Source: Pelagomonas calceolata (Eukaryota > Sar > Pelagophyceae > Pelagomonadales > Pelagomonadaceae). From it: a stretch of 64,000 nucleotides of DNA. Under the pieces are notes generated by a model. The model searched no databases and was not told where the DNA came from. It saw nothing but the letters and a program-made list of their open reading frames with translations. The stretch is from positions 1,116,001 through 1,180,000 of the forward strand of contig CAKKNE010000006.1 of NCBI GenBank assembly GCA_918797485.1, in the 5' to 3' direction. Below, piece by piece: positions 9,288 to 18,830 of the stretch. The position numbers and the translations under genes were made by a program. Every line of letters begins with the position of its first letter. Within the stretch, counting starts at the first letter, position 1.

Positions 9288-11691
9288 TTAGTCCACCGTC
9301 ACGCTCTTCGCCAGGTGGCGCGGGAAGTCCGGGTTCACTCCCCTCAAGAGAGCCAACTCATACGCGAGGAACTGCAACGGCAGCACCGCTAATAGAGCCG
9401 TCAGCTTCCCATTCCGAGGAATCACGATGGGGTCGTCGTCCAGCCCCTTGGCGAGGTGCGGCGCGTCCGTGATCACGAACACCTCCGCGTGCCGCGCTTT
9501 TACTTCTTCAGCGGCCGTCCGCATCAAGTGGCTGTGCTCATCATCGAGAATCAACATAATAATAGGTGTCTTCCGCTCCAAATCCTCCGATATCAACGCG
9601 AAGGGCCCGTGCTTCATGGCCCCACCACTCAAACCTTCAGCATGCACATACGCACATTCTTTTATTTTAAGAGCCCCTTCGCGCGCGATGGGCTCGGCGT
9701 AGCCCTTGCCCAAGATAAAAATGTGCTCCGCGTCCACTAATCTATGAGCCCACCGTCGACACTGCTCCTGGAGGCGCAGACCCATGCCGAAGCTAATGGG
9801 CAGGCGGTGGAGCGACGCCATCAATTGCTCAAATTTTGGACTGTGGTTTTCATTGCGCAGGTCGTGGAACCAACAAGCAAGTAAAGCCATGACCGTCACT
9901 TGCGTCGTGAAGGCCTTCGTGGAGGCGACGGCGTTCTCCCGGCCCGCGTTGAGGTAGACGCCGAGCTTGGTAGTTCTCGCAATAATAGATCCAACAGAAT
10001 TGACGACGGACAGCGCCGTCACGTCGTGGCCCATGGCCTTCTGGACGCACCGCAGGACGTCCTTCGTCTCGCCGCTCTGACTGACCGCGAGCACGCCCCC
10101 GTTCTTCACGGGCAGGTCCGGCGCGTCCACCTCCGACGCGTCCATGACTTGCGCCGTGTCGAACGCGCCGAGATCCCGCATCAACTTCGCACCATATAAA
10201 GACGCGTTCATCGACGTCCCGCAGCCCACCTGTGTGGCACGGACACCGTCTGGACCTTCCCAATACGCGGAGACTCTCGTGTGATCATGATGACGGCGTC
10301 GCGGCGACGCCGTCTCACCAAGACGCCATCGCCGCGACCGCGCGCGCTCTCTCTCCGACGCGCCGCGACGATGGTGTCCGAAACGGCTCAAAATCGAAAA
10401 TGAGACCACCCACGAACTCGTCTCGTGGAGACGACGCGCGTCGATGGCGTGAAGGCGCCGCGGGACGCCGCGATCAGTACCAGCAGCAAATGCTTGATGT
10501 TGTCCATGTCCTCCCGCCGCCGGTCGAGGCCGCCCAGGAAGACGCGGTCTTCTCCTAGTCTTCCACCGTAAGCTAGCGCTCTAGCAATCGCCGCGGGCTG
10601 CTCGACCTGCGTGTGTGATAATGCGCTCAAAATCGAGATTGAGACCACCCACTTCATTGTGAGATGGCGTATCATCTCGGAAAGGCCACGGGACGCCGCA
10701 ATTCGACGATCTCGCGTTCCATCCAATGCGCATGAGGGGCCGGTGTTTGCCTCAATTCTAGATCAGGTGCGAGTTCTGCTCTACGAATATCTAACGAAGT
10801 GCCGCCGGCCCGCACGACGCCGATCTCGCCGTCCTGCCTGCGTGGATGGACGAGTCGCGTCGATGGCCGTGACGCTCGAAATCGAAAAAGAAACGACCCA
10901 CGTCATCGTGAGATGGCCACGAGTCACATCGAATGAAGGCACCGTACGGGACGCCGAGATCCGGACATCGCGATAAAATTCTTCGTGTGGCGGTTGAACG
11001 CCGACGTCTCCGACGCGATAAAAGTTTTTTCGGGCGCCAGCCCGATGTTCATCGGGCTTCCGTTGCAGGCCACGACCACGCTCTCCGGATCCTTGACGCT
11101 GAGGACGGCGACGCCCCACGTGCCCTCGCACTTTTGGAGGGAGCGACTGACGGCGTCCCTCAGCTCGACATCGGGTTGGGCATCGAGCTCCCTCCCTATC
11201 AACTGGGCGATGACCTCGGTATCCGTCTGGGATCTAAATATAATCCCTTCGCTCTGGAGCTGCTCCCTCAACAGATCGGCGTTCATAATCACGCCGTTGT
11301 GCACGACGCCGACCCTCTCCTTCGCGTCAAAATGCGGATGGGCGTTCTCGTCGGTCTTGCCGCCGTGCGTCGCCCAGCGCGTGTGGGCGATGCCCACGTG
11401 GTGGCCCGCGTGCTTTTCCGCGTGGGCGCGGACGAGTGCGATACTGTCGGCCGTGCTCCCCTTGCTCGCGTACTTCGTGACTGCCAGCTCGTTCGTGCCT
11501 CGCTTCAGGGTGGCCATGCCCGCGCTGTCATAGCCTCGGTTCTGGAGGATGGAGAGGCCATCGAGCAAGACGTCTCGCGCGTCGTCCGCCTCCCCCACGA
11601 CGCCCACGATGCCGCAGTTCTCGGCCTTTTTCTGGAGGTAGCCCACGCCTAACGTCGCCGCCGTGGCCCGGGCCGCGGCGACGCGCCACAT
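9288..11691 (-). CDS. GFAT: Glutamine:fructose-6-phosphate aminotransferase (glucosamine-6-P synthase)
   Basis: Four exons (11691-10967, 10837-10708, 10606-10481, 10229-9288) join in phase to 640 residues, the normal size. The enzyme makes glucosamine-6-phosphate from fructose-6-phosphate and glutamine, the first step to UDP-GlcNAc. The glutaminase domain carries CGIVGVVG, NRGYDSAG, HTRWATHG and HNGVI.N; two SIS domains carry CGTS, SQSGET, STKAFTTQ, LGKGYAEPIAREGALKIKE and the C-terminal AKSVTVD. The nucleophile Cys normally follows the initiator Met, but here about 26 residues precede it (AAARATAATLGVG.. then ENCGIVG). That implies processing or a different first exon. All three introns are introner-derived. 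Confidence 0.93.
10230..10480 (-). mobile_element. Introner-type intron (family B), GFAT intron 3
   Basis: On the minus strand it starts GTACTGAT then CGCGGCGTCCCG and ends GTGCCACACAG. It carries the core TTCACGCCATCGACGCG and the shared box GGGTGGTCTC..TTTCGATTTTGAGC. At 251 bp it is the longest copy, and may contain a second insertion. Confidence 0.7.
10607..10707 (-). mobile_element. Introner-type intron (family B), GFAT intron 2
   Basis: The left flank is GTCGAATT and the right flank GTCGAGCA (5 of 8 identical). The element begins GCGGCGTCCC and ends CACACGCAG, with the box GGGTGGTCTCAATCTCGATT inside. Confidence 0.7.
10838..10966 (-). mobile_element. Introner-type intron (family B), GFAT intron 1
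   Basis: It starts GTCCGGATC then TCGGCGTCCCG and ends CCACGCAG. It contains a diverged GGGTCGTTTC..TTTCGATTTCGAGC box. Exons join in phase 2 to restore the FIAMQDGEIGVV region of the enzyme. Confidence 0.68.
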
Positions 11692-12222
11692 TCTGTCCTG
11701 TTCCGGCCGGACTCAACGCCGCGCGTAGCGTTTCTGCACCGCTGCTGCGTCTAACGCACCGCGTGTAGGAGCCGGTACGGTACGGGCAGCGCGCGTAGCG
11801 TTTCTACGCTGCTGCCGCGGCTAAAAGCGCCGCGTGGAGCTACGGTGCGTTGCGTCCAGAGGCGCTGGCGCCTGCGTTTCTGCAGCTTTTTGCGCGGCCC
11901 AGTGCTAGCTATGTATGCGGCGACTCGGCGCCACTGGCGTAACACGTCTGGCGAGCAAATTACAGTGAGCAATGCGTCGGGGTTTGCCGTGAAAAATTAG
12001 CACTTTTAGTGGTCGGGTTTTCCGCGAACGTCGGGAATCCCTCGCCGCGGCCCACGGAGCGTCCCGCAAGCCCTGCCAGGGCCTCCCTGCGCCGCGATTG
12101 CGCCGGCACTAGGCCCCACTAGCCGCCCAGCCTCGACGAGCACAGCGGCTGCCCGCGCCGGTATAAACCGCGCACCGCCCGAGCCGCGGAGGCAGGCGCC
12201 GGACGCAGCCGACGCGCGCGCC
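11692..12222. other. Divergent intergenic region, tandem imperfect repeat near GFAT
   Basis: Two copies of a roughly 48-bp unit (core GCGTAGCGTTTCT..GCTGCTGC) lie at about 11717-11765 and 11790-11838, just upstream of GFAT. No coding sequence is supported. Confidence 0.45.
12162..12167 (+). promoter_or_regulatory. TATA-like box before the RIIa gene
   Basis: TATAAA lies 55 bp upstream of the ATG at 12223, in otherwise GC-rich sequence. It is a plausible core promoter; no other support. Confidence 0.35.
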
Positions 12223-12441
12223 ATGGAGGTCAACCGCATCTTCTCGGCCGAGCAGATCGTCGTCTCGCCCGAGCTGCCTGGCATCCTCAAGGACTACTCG
12301 AAGGCGCTGATCCGCGAGAACCCCGACGACATCTACGCCTTTTCGGCGGAGTACTTCCGGCAGAAGGCCGGCGTGGGGGGCGAGCCCCTCTACGAGATGA
12401 CGAAGGACGCGAGGGGCAACGCGCCGACGGAGGGCGTATAA
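12223..12441 (+). CDS. RIIa-domain mini-protein (ROPN1L/RSP11/SPA17 type)
   Basis: This is a 72-residue protein. Residues 13-48 match the dimerization/docking domain of the regulatory subunit of protein kinase A as found in radial-spoke protein 11 and ropporin: SPELPGILKDYSKALIR, then P.DIY.FSAEYF. Such proteins dock onto amphipathic helices of A-kinase anchors such as radial spoke RSP3. There is almost nothing besides the domain. Together with DNAI3, SFI1-like, BART and mastigoneme-like genes nearby it supports a flagellated cell stage. The family call is solid; the precise flagellar position is inferred. Confidence 0.8.
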   Translation: MEVNRIFSAEQIVVSPELPGILKDYSKALIRENPDDIYAFSAEYFRQKAGVGGEPLYEMTKDARGNAPTEGV

Positions 12442-13029
12442 GACGCGGCCGGCGGCGGCGTGTGTGCGTGGGGCGCGGCGGCGGCGTGCTGGCGGTCCCG
12501 GCGGCGCGACGGCGGTGGCGCTCGCGGTAACGTTTGTTTTTTCGGTACCGCGCGGTCTAGGAGCGGGGTCCGATCGGGGCCTTCACGAACGAGCGGTCTA
12601 GTAGTGCGTCTTTAGGGCCCGGGTAAAGCCGGGTAATTATTTCTCGCCCGATTTTGAGGCATACTCCATGAGTCCTAATTAAGCTAAATTACCCTGCGAA
12701 TCCTAATACTGCGTGGAGACTTCGAATTTTATAGGGGGGTAAGCGCAATTAGTCGACGTTGATTTTGATTTTGGCGCAATGCGCGTTTAGCCACGCGCCG
12801 GCCGAATGGCGGGAAATTTTTGCTGAGGCGCAGGTTCCGTATGCTAAAATAATGGGCTGTGCGCAATCTGGTACCATGCGGGCAGCCTCGCGCAGAGCAA
12901 GCAGCTGCGACGCGGTGCGACCATTGCGATAAAACCCGAACCCCAAGCCAAAAATCGCCCCTGAGACGTATAAATTGAACCACAATTACGGAAAAATTAT
13001 TTCCTAACGTTCCATAGGTATATAGGGCT
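12442..13029. other. Intergenic, AT-richer, no gene supported
   Basis: The 588 bp have lower GC than neighbours and several TAATTA/AAATTTT stretches. Open frames on the minus strand (12729-12985) overlap each other in two frames and look like chance. Confidence 0.4.
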
Positions 13030-13197
13030 CTAAGGGAATTTCCGGCTTTTGGCTAGGCCGAGTGCGTCTTTATTACACAGCACGCTATAGTGCATGAAGA
13101 TGTCAGGCCTCGCGCCTTTTTTGCGGATGAAGCCGTAGGACTCGCACAGAGAGACGACCTCGCCCGTGTGCCACTCGCCGCTTGAACCTTGCGGCAT
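13030..13197 (-). CDS. Cold-shock-domain mini-ORF or exon
   Basis: The ATG at 13197 opens 55 codons. Residues 8-36 read as the first half of a cold-shock domain: GEWHTGEVVSLCESYGFIRK, then GARPDIFMHYSVL, which keeps the GFI and DIF.H RNA-binding motifs. The rest (about 19 residues) does not match the domain, so either the 3' part is another exon that I cannot place or this is a broken copy. A complete cold-shock domain sits in the next gene on the same strand, but the two differ in sequence. Too short for standard ORF calling. Confidence 0.45.
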   Translation of the reverse strand: MPQGSSGEWHTGEVVSLCESYGFIRKKGARPDIFMHYSVLCNKDALGLAKSRKFP

Positions 13198-13450
13198 CGC
13201 GCCTGAGCTTTGCCTTGGTTTGCAGCTATCTATCTGGTAAACCCGTTTTAATTCGAGGTAGGCCGCGCATACGCACGGCGTATATAAGTATATTTATTGC
13301 GCGTAAATCAATATCGTTCGCTCCCGGAGAAGCCCCAGGCCACTGACTGAACCTGTGTGACCCTTCACGCGGCACCCCTACGCCTGCCGCGCGCTGCGCG
13401 GCCGGCCACGTTAATACGACTACTACACTTCTTATACACATGCACAGGGC

Positions 13451-15028
13451 TCAAGACGGACCCTTCGTCTCGTCCGCGCCGCTCGCGTCGCGGCGGCGCT
13501 CGAGCAGCGCCAAGATGAGGCGCCGCATGGCGTGATTCGGGACGAGCGTGAGATTATCGAGCCGCTCGTTCGTCGTCGGCGAGGTACGCGCTCCAGTCGC
13601 GAACCACTGCTCAATAGCGACTCGCTCGTACGTGTGCGAGTCTCCGACACATAGGTACGGTTCTTTCATCAGTTCGCAGGTGATACTGCAACACATGTCC
13701 TCGGGAAGCTCGGCGGTCGATATGCGTAGCCTCTGCAGCTCGGCCCGGTGCTCCGCCAGCTCCTTTTCCAGCACAGATTGATGAGTCGCGACGTCGTGCA
13801 GCACGTCCTGCGTCTCCAGCTTCTTCTGCTTCCCGCCCGCGGCCGACGCGCCCAGGATCGCCAGACACGTCATCGGCGCGACGCCGAGCTCAATCAGATC
13901 CGTCGGCTCTAGATACGGTAGCGCGGCGTCGTCGATCTGCTGCGCCAGGAACGTCGGCAACAGCCGCGTCTCGTCGAGGTGCTGCAGTACGGCCGCGACG
14001 ACCGTGTAGCCCGCGGGTACCGGCTCCGTCTTCGACTCGTCGCGCTTCGGCTCGAGGCTGAGGTGGCGCATCGCCTCGGAGACGCCGGGCTCCCGTGGCG
14101 CCGCCGGCGAACTCTTGAGCGGCGGGAAGTCGCGCGCGTCGGCCTCGCGTTTCGCCAGGGCCTCCTCCCGCTCTATCAGCGCCTGCTCGCGCGCCTTGAG
14201 CTCCGCATCTCGTTGCTTAGCCGAGCCAGGCGCCAAGCGAACGAGGCCGCCGAGGGTGGGTTCCCCGGGGCTGACTCTGGGGTCGTAAATCAACCTTCGT
14301 GAACTCATGACAAACTGCCTAAGATCTTTGTAGCCGACGGCCCTGACGTCGAGGGGCTTGCCGTGGCGTTCCACGTATCGCTCAGCTAAGCGCGTGACGC
14401 GCATCTCGCCGCCGTTCGCTTCGACAAGATCCACGAGCTCGCGGTCGATGGCCTTGATTTGGATCGGGCCCATGAACTCCGCCCGCTGGATGCAGACGAC
14501 GTCCGTGGCCTTCCACTGGGGCGCGCCCGTCCGTCGGTTCTTCGTTCTCGCGTCGACAATTCTAAACTTGCAGCGGTCGCCCTGCGACAAGTAACCGTCC
14601 GGCGCGTCCTCTTCCGACACAAAGACCTCATTCCCCGAATGGTCGATCTTGATGAACCCGTAGCAGTGCCTGGAGGCCCTGCCGTCCTTGTTAAAGTTCC
14701 CGAAGTTCGTCACCGTGCCCTGGAAGATTGTGTCCGGCGGCGGCGGCGCGAGCGCCATTGGAGGCGGCGGCGCGTAGGCGCCGGGGTACATGGGCCCGCC
14801 GTACATGGGCATAGCCGCGTAGGGGTCGTAGGCGGGCGGCGCCGGGTACATCAGGCCGTCGGGCCCCATGACGAAGGCGGGCGCCATCGGCGGCGCCTCC
14901 GCCGCCGCCTCCGAGGCCAAGGGTTCGAGTAACTCAGCATCCCTCGACAGAGTTTCGCGCACCGCAGGTGTCTCGTTCGCCATTCCTGCAGCTCTTTGAT
15001 CAAATTGCTGAGAGTGCCTTGTAGGCAA
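13451..15028 (-). CDS. Cold-shock / LOTUS-like / SAM / U-box protein (putative RNA-binding E3 ligase)
   Basis: This 525-residue single-exon protein may start at M16 (14983). In order it has: a Pro/Met/Tyr-rich N-terminus; a cold-shock domain at about 103-180 (GTVTNFGNFN..YGFIKID..NEVFVSEED); a winged-helix-like segment at 190-250 (LVDLVEANGGEMRVTRLAERY..GYKDLRQFV) that resembles OST-HTH/LOTUS; a coiled coil rich in REQALIEREEALAKRE; a SAM domain at about 345-400 (VLQHLDE..FLAQQIDDAALPYLEPTD); and a U-box at about 435-505 (DMCCSITCELMKEPYLC..HTYERVAIEQWF). U-boxes recruit ubiquitin E2 enzymes; cold-shock and LOTUS modules bind RNA. The combination suggests RNA-guided ubiquitination, which is inference. 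Confidence 0.75.
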   Translation of the reverse strand: MPTRHSQQFDQRAAGMANETPAVRETLSRDAELLEPLASEAAAEAPPMAPAFVMGPDGLMYPAPPAYDPYAAMPMYGGPMYPGAYAPPPPMALAPPPPDTIFQGTVTNFGNFNKDGRASRHCYGFIKIDHSGNEVFVSEEDAPDGYLSQGDRCKFRIVDARTKNRRTGAPQWKATDVVCIQRAEFMGPIQIKAIDRELVDLVEANGGEMRVTRLAERYVERHGKPLDVRAVGYKDLRQFVMSSRRLIYDPRVSPGEPTLGGLVRLAPGSAKQRDAELKAREQALIEREEALAKREADARDFPPLKSSPAAPREPGVSEAMRHLSLEPKRDESKTEPVPAGYTVVAAVLQHLDETRLLPTFLAQQIDDAALPYLEPTDLIELGVAPMTCLAILGASAAGGKQKKLETQDVLHDVATHQSVLEKELAEHRAELQRLRISTAELPEDMCCSITCELMKEPYLCVGDSHTYERVAIEQWFATGARTSPTTNERLDNLTLVPNHAMRRLILALLERRRDASGADETKGPS

Positions 15029-15165
15029 TATTATACGGCTCGCTTTCAGCGCTTTTGCAGCTCGCCAGCTCCCGCCCAGCGCGGGTCTCGATAAAAGCTC
15101 TGCGAAGACTAGCGCAAGCTGTAGCGAGCGCTACACGGCTTGTGACCTTTTCGACTTGCTGGATG

Positions 15166-15188
15166 CCTAGTGTCTTACGGGCGCTAGC
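15166..15188 (+). promoter_or_regulatory. Palindromic promoter-associated motif, copy 2
   Basis: CCTAGTGTCTTAC GGG CGCTAGC, 138 or 183 bp upstream of the minus-strand cold-shock/U-box gene, depending on its start. Confidence 0.6.
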
Positions 15189-15224
15189 AATGGGAGTACT
15201 ACCTGGGGGTGGGTTCAATAAGTG

Positions 15225-15244
15225 GCTCTCTCTCTCTCTCTCTT
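15225..15244. repeat. CT dinucleotide microsatellite
   Basis: A run of about nine CT units lies in the gap between the U-box gene promoter and the PDZ gene 3' end. Confidence 0.8.
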
Positions 15245-15310
15245 GGGAGCCCTGAAACGCCGCAAAAAATTGGATTCACGGGGTCCAAACAAGCAAGAAC
15301 CAGACATAAC

Positions 15311-15940
15311 TTACTGCGCCGCCGCCTTGACCACCCGCTCGAAGACGAGCGTCGCCTCGCCCCGGTTCGCGTTCGACTGGAGCGCGCTCATCACCGAATC
15401 AAAATTCTTCCGGTCCGTCGGCAGGAAGGCTATTTGCTTCGTCCCCTCGGACAAGCCCACGCTGAACCCAAAGTCCTCTTCCGACGCCTGCTGGATGTTC
15501 AACGCCATGCCCGTCGTGCCCCTTAAAATATCTCCGACCCGAATGCCCGCCTTCGCCGCGTTGCTATCGGGCACGACGTCGATGACCTCGATCTTCCCCC
15601 GGTAATTCGCCGACTCCTCGATGACCATGCCGAGGGGCGTCGGGACCACCACAGAAGCAATAGCAGTGGTGTCGTCCTTGCGAGAAGGCTCGAAGATTTC
15701 GTTGAGCGGCTTGTACTGCGGCCCGAGGTAGACCGAGACTCGTCCGAAGAAGTAGCGCGTCTGCAGGAATTCCAGCGTTTCTTTCTTGGCGTCGGCCTGC
15801 GCGTCCGTGAGGGGCGGCGGCGCCGCCTCATCTACCTCAGCGACCTCGGCGTGCAAGGCGCTTCGCCTGATACATGACCGCGGTGCGACGAGCGACAGCG
15901 CCGGTGCGACGAGCAATGCGATGAGGATTGATTTGGTCAT
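15311..15940 (-). CDS. Plastid-targeted PDZ-domain protein
   Basis: From MTKSILIALL the protein has 209 residues. Residues 1-16 form a signal peptide ending ALS, followed by LVAPRSCIRRSALHA, a transit-like basic segment; signal plus transit is the bipartite import leader of red-complex plastids. After a helical linker with RYFFGRVSVYLGPQYKPLNE comes a PDZ fold (LGMVIEES.., IEVIDVVPDSNAAKAGIRVGDILRGTTG) at about 110-185. Plastid PDZ proteins often act in thylakoid assembly or proteolysis, but no protease domain is present. The frame continues upstream to 15997; the later Met is preferred because it begins the signal peptide. Confidence 0.72.
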   Translation of the reverse strand: MTKSILIALLVAPALSLVAPRSCIRRSALHAEVAEVDEAAPPPLTDAQADAKKETLEFLQTRYFFGRVSVYLGPQYKPLNEIFEPSRKDDTTAIASVVVPTPLGMVIEESANYRGKIEVIDVVPDSNAAKAGIRVGDILRGTTGMALNIQQASEEDFGFSVGLSEGTKQIAFLPTDRKNFDSVMSALQSNANRGEATLVFERVVKAAAQ

Positions 15941-16481
15941 GGCTGCGGAGTGTTGGGCTGAGGCTGCAAGGCTGGTGTTACTGAGTGAGTGTTGCACAAG
16001 CTTCGCACAAGTTGCAACTCAAGTGAGGGATCAATGCCGGTGTCCAATGGCTGCGCAGAGTACTCTATGCGTGCAAGAGCTGCCGATGTCCCGCGTAGAT
16101 GGTGTGGACGCGTGCGTTTTGTCACGGCCACGCTGGCAAGCTAGTGTCTTACAACCGCTAGCTCGCAACGCTCCGCAAACGAGGCCATACCTCGCAAAGA
16201 CACATATCGCCGACGAAACCCAGCGTTCCCGGGCGCACCCGCAGCTCGAGTTGTGGCGCTGCAGACAGAGGGCTTGCTCTCCGGCGGCGCTCGCGGCGCG
16301 GCGACCGCTACTGCGGCGTGAGACCCGCCCGAGGGGACCGCAGCATACCACCGCGGCGACGGCTTCCGGCGAAGACCGCCCCGCGCGCGCGGGGCTGCCC
16401 ACAGACTTGGGGAGCGCCGGGGGCAGCCGCGGAGCGCACGCCGCCGCCGCGCGACGCGGGAAGCAGCAAGCAGGGTAAACG
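15941..16481. other. Divergent promoter region, PDZ / SFI1-like
   Basis: The only clear feature in these 541 bp is the palindromic motif at 16140-16162. No gene is seen. Confidence 0.5.
16140..16162 (+). promoter_or_regulatory. Palindromic promoter-associated motif, copy 3
   Basis: GCTAGTGTCTTAC AAC CGCTAGC, the most symmetric copy. It is 199 bp upstream of the PDZ gene and 319 bp upstream of the SFI1-like gene. Confidence 0.62.
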
Positions 16482-18732
16482 ATGGCGCCCCCCTTCCTCA
16501 AGAAGCGCACGACGAAGGAGGCGAGTTCGCGCAAGCTCTCGGTCCGCATCCGGAGCGACCAGAAGGAGACCAAACAACAGAGAGAACGCCGGCGCGCGGC
16601 CATCTCGACCGGGTCCGCGAACATCCGCGATGAGGACATGTTAGCCCATGGCGTAAGTGAGGACATCGTGGCCTCCTTCGCGGTCAAAGAGAAGAAGGCC
16701 GATGTACCACAATGGATGCTCGACCTAAAAACGCCGGTCAAACGGCCGAAATTACCTTTACCAGGATTCTATCACTCGCCCGACGAACTGAAGCCCCAGG
16801 CCTGCATCGACGAGTGGGCGCGCGTGTCGCACGCGTCCATGGGCTCGACGGGCGTGTTAACAGATGTACTTAGTCCATTGGACTTCGACGCTGCTACGGA
16901 TCAGTCCCGCAGCTTCTTCCGAGAGGAGGCCTCGCGCGCCATCATTCAACGAAAAAAAGAGTTGGTCGTCGATACGTTCATTCCCAAGGGCTCCATCCTC
17001 TACGACGACTGGGAGGGCGGCGTGTCGCGGCGGAAGAACAAGGCCCCCAACAAGACGTTTAAGCGACGGGCGTATTACTTCTCTCTTTTACAAAAACGGA
17101 GATTGGACTCCCTACACGGCGCGGGTTCCGGCGAGTACGCGCGTTTACTCTTAGAACTCACGGGCAACGCCGACGCCGCGCTACGTTCCGAATTGGAGCG
17201 CGAGCGCGAGCGGCGCCTGCAGGCCTTGATCGTACGCGTGAAGCTGAGGATGCTCACGGAGCACTTCGAGGCGTTTGTGGAGTACATGCGGCGGTGCTTC
17301 TACGTCAAAGAAAAGTTCGCGAAGATGCTAGCTGCTGTGTGGAAATCAAACAGTGATTCGGGTGCATCGGCGATGGCGCGGCCGTCCTGGCTCGGTCGAG
17401 CGGTGAGGGACGAGCACCACCACGCTATCGAGCAGGCGTCGCGTTGATGGCGTGGAGGTCGACGCGACGATTCAGCACGAACGTGCCGTAAAATTTTGAT
17501 GTCCACACAGGTTAGCCGGCCTCAAGCGCCTGACCTTCCTGGGCTGGAAGAAGTACGCCTACACGGAGAAGCGCGTGCGCAAACTGAGGATCAAGGTCTT
17601 CATGCACCTGCAGCTGCACGTGGTCGAGACGTGGCGGGCCGTCACAGATTTAAATATGGAGCGTAGAAGGTGGTTCCACGACTGGAAGGAGAACGCCGAC
17701 AAGCAGATGAAGCAGAGAAATAAGATCGGCGACTTCCTCATGTGTAATCATTTGCAGAAAAGGTTTAGCGCGTGGGCGGTCTGGACGAAGCGCATCAAAG
17801 CAGCGAAGCGACTCGCGTATCGAGTCTTCGGCGGTTCGAAACGCATCCACTATTATGCGTGGAGAGATTACACGAAACGAGCGAAGCGCATTAGGCACTT
17901 CATGAAGCTGTTTTGCGGGAACCATCTGAGGGATCATTATGAGGCGTGGCGCGACTTCACGGTCATGAGCGTCAAGGGCCGGCGGTTGTGCGGCTACCTC
18001 TTCGCCAAGGGCCAGAAGCGCATCTTCATTGCTTGGAGAAGACAGTGCCAGCAGGATCGCGCGGAGCGGTTGCGGGCGGAGGCAGAACGCGCTGGGGATG
18101 ATTTAGTGGCGCGCTTCTACGCCAAGGAACAGCATGCCGCTCTACACAGGAAGCCTCTTGAGAGATCACCGGTGAATCGCGTGCGCCATACCTCGTCCCG
18201 ACGGCTGGCGAGGGCGCCGCCCGGGTGGGACGCCTCGGCCGAGTTCACGTATATTGGTTCTGTGCTGCCGCGGCCGCCCCCCAAGATGCCGCGGGGCGGG
18301 CTCACGCCCCAGGCGACGCCCCGGGCCGCGGCGCCGGCGCCCGCCGCGGCGCCGGCGCCCGCCGCGGCGACCCCCTCCTTGCGCGCCTTGGCTTCGGCGA
18401 CCTCCGCGCTGGGCGTCGGCGCGGCGTCGTCGAGGGCGCCCGCGCCGGCGCCCGCGGGAGATGTCATAGACGCGCCGGCGCCGCGCTTCTCGATTTTACG
18501 AGGCTGGTCGCAGCCGACGACGGGCATTGAATCAAAGTACGCGGTCGTGGCAGCTAGGCGGCCTAGCTCTAGCAAAGCAAAATCTAGTATGTCTCTCTCC
18601 ATGATCAGCGCCCTGCGGAACAGCGCCGCCAAGCGCCGCAGTGTGCTCCTGCATCGCAAGCGTTGGAAAGAAGTGCGTGGGCAGCCTGACGAGACGTCAC
18701 GGGCAGCCCCGAGACGTCACTCGCAGCCGTAA
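16482..18732 (+). CDS. SFI1-like centrin-binding-repeat protein
   Basis: Exon 1 (16482-17326) and exon 2 (17511-18732) join to 688 residues. The N-terminus is basic. From about residue 215 there are repeated aromatic/basic helices of the SFI1 type, spaced about 30 residues, each with a W at a fixed place: LTFLGWKKYAYT, VVETWRAVTDL, RFSAWAVWTKR, HYYAWRDYTKRA, HYEAWRDFTVM, RIFIAWRRQCQQ. In SFI1 such helices bind centrin along the centrosome half-bridge or basal body. The C-terminal 250 residues are Ala/Pro/Ser-rich and unordered. The intron is an introner with either a GC donor (exact restoration) or a GT donor 12 bp later (four added codons); both keep the frame. Confidence 0.75.
17335..17510 (+). 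mobile_element. Introner, family A, in the SFI1-like gene
   Basis: The element starts CTGTGTGGAAATCAAA and ends TTTTGATGTCCACACAG. Its flanks are GCTAGCTG (17327-17334) and GTTAGCCG (17511-17518), 6 of 8 identical. Relative to its gene it is in the opposite orientation to the DNAI3 copy. Confidence 0.85.
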
Positions 18733-18830
18733 CACACGCGAGCACGCAAGTGGACACACTGCCTCACCCGGCGCAATTCCGGCTGCAAGACTCCCGGGGC
18801 TGCTTCGGTCTTAAGGAACGAGGAGCAAAA

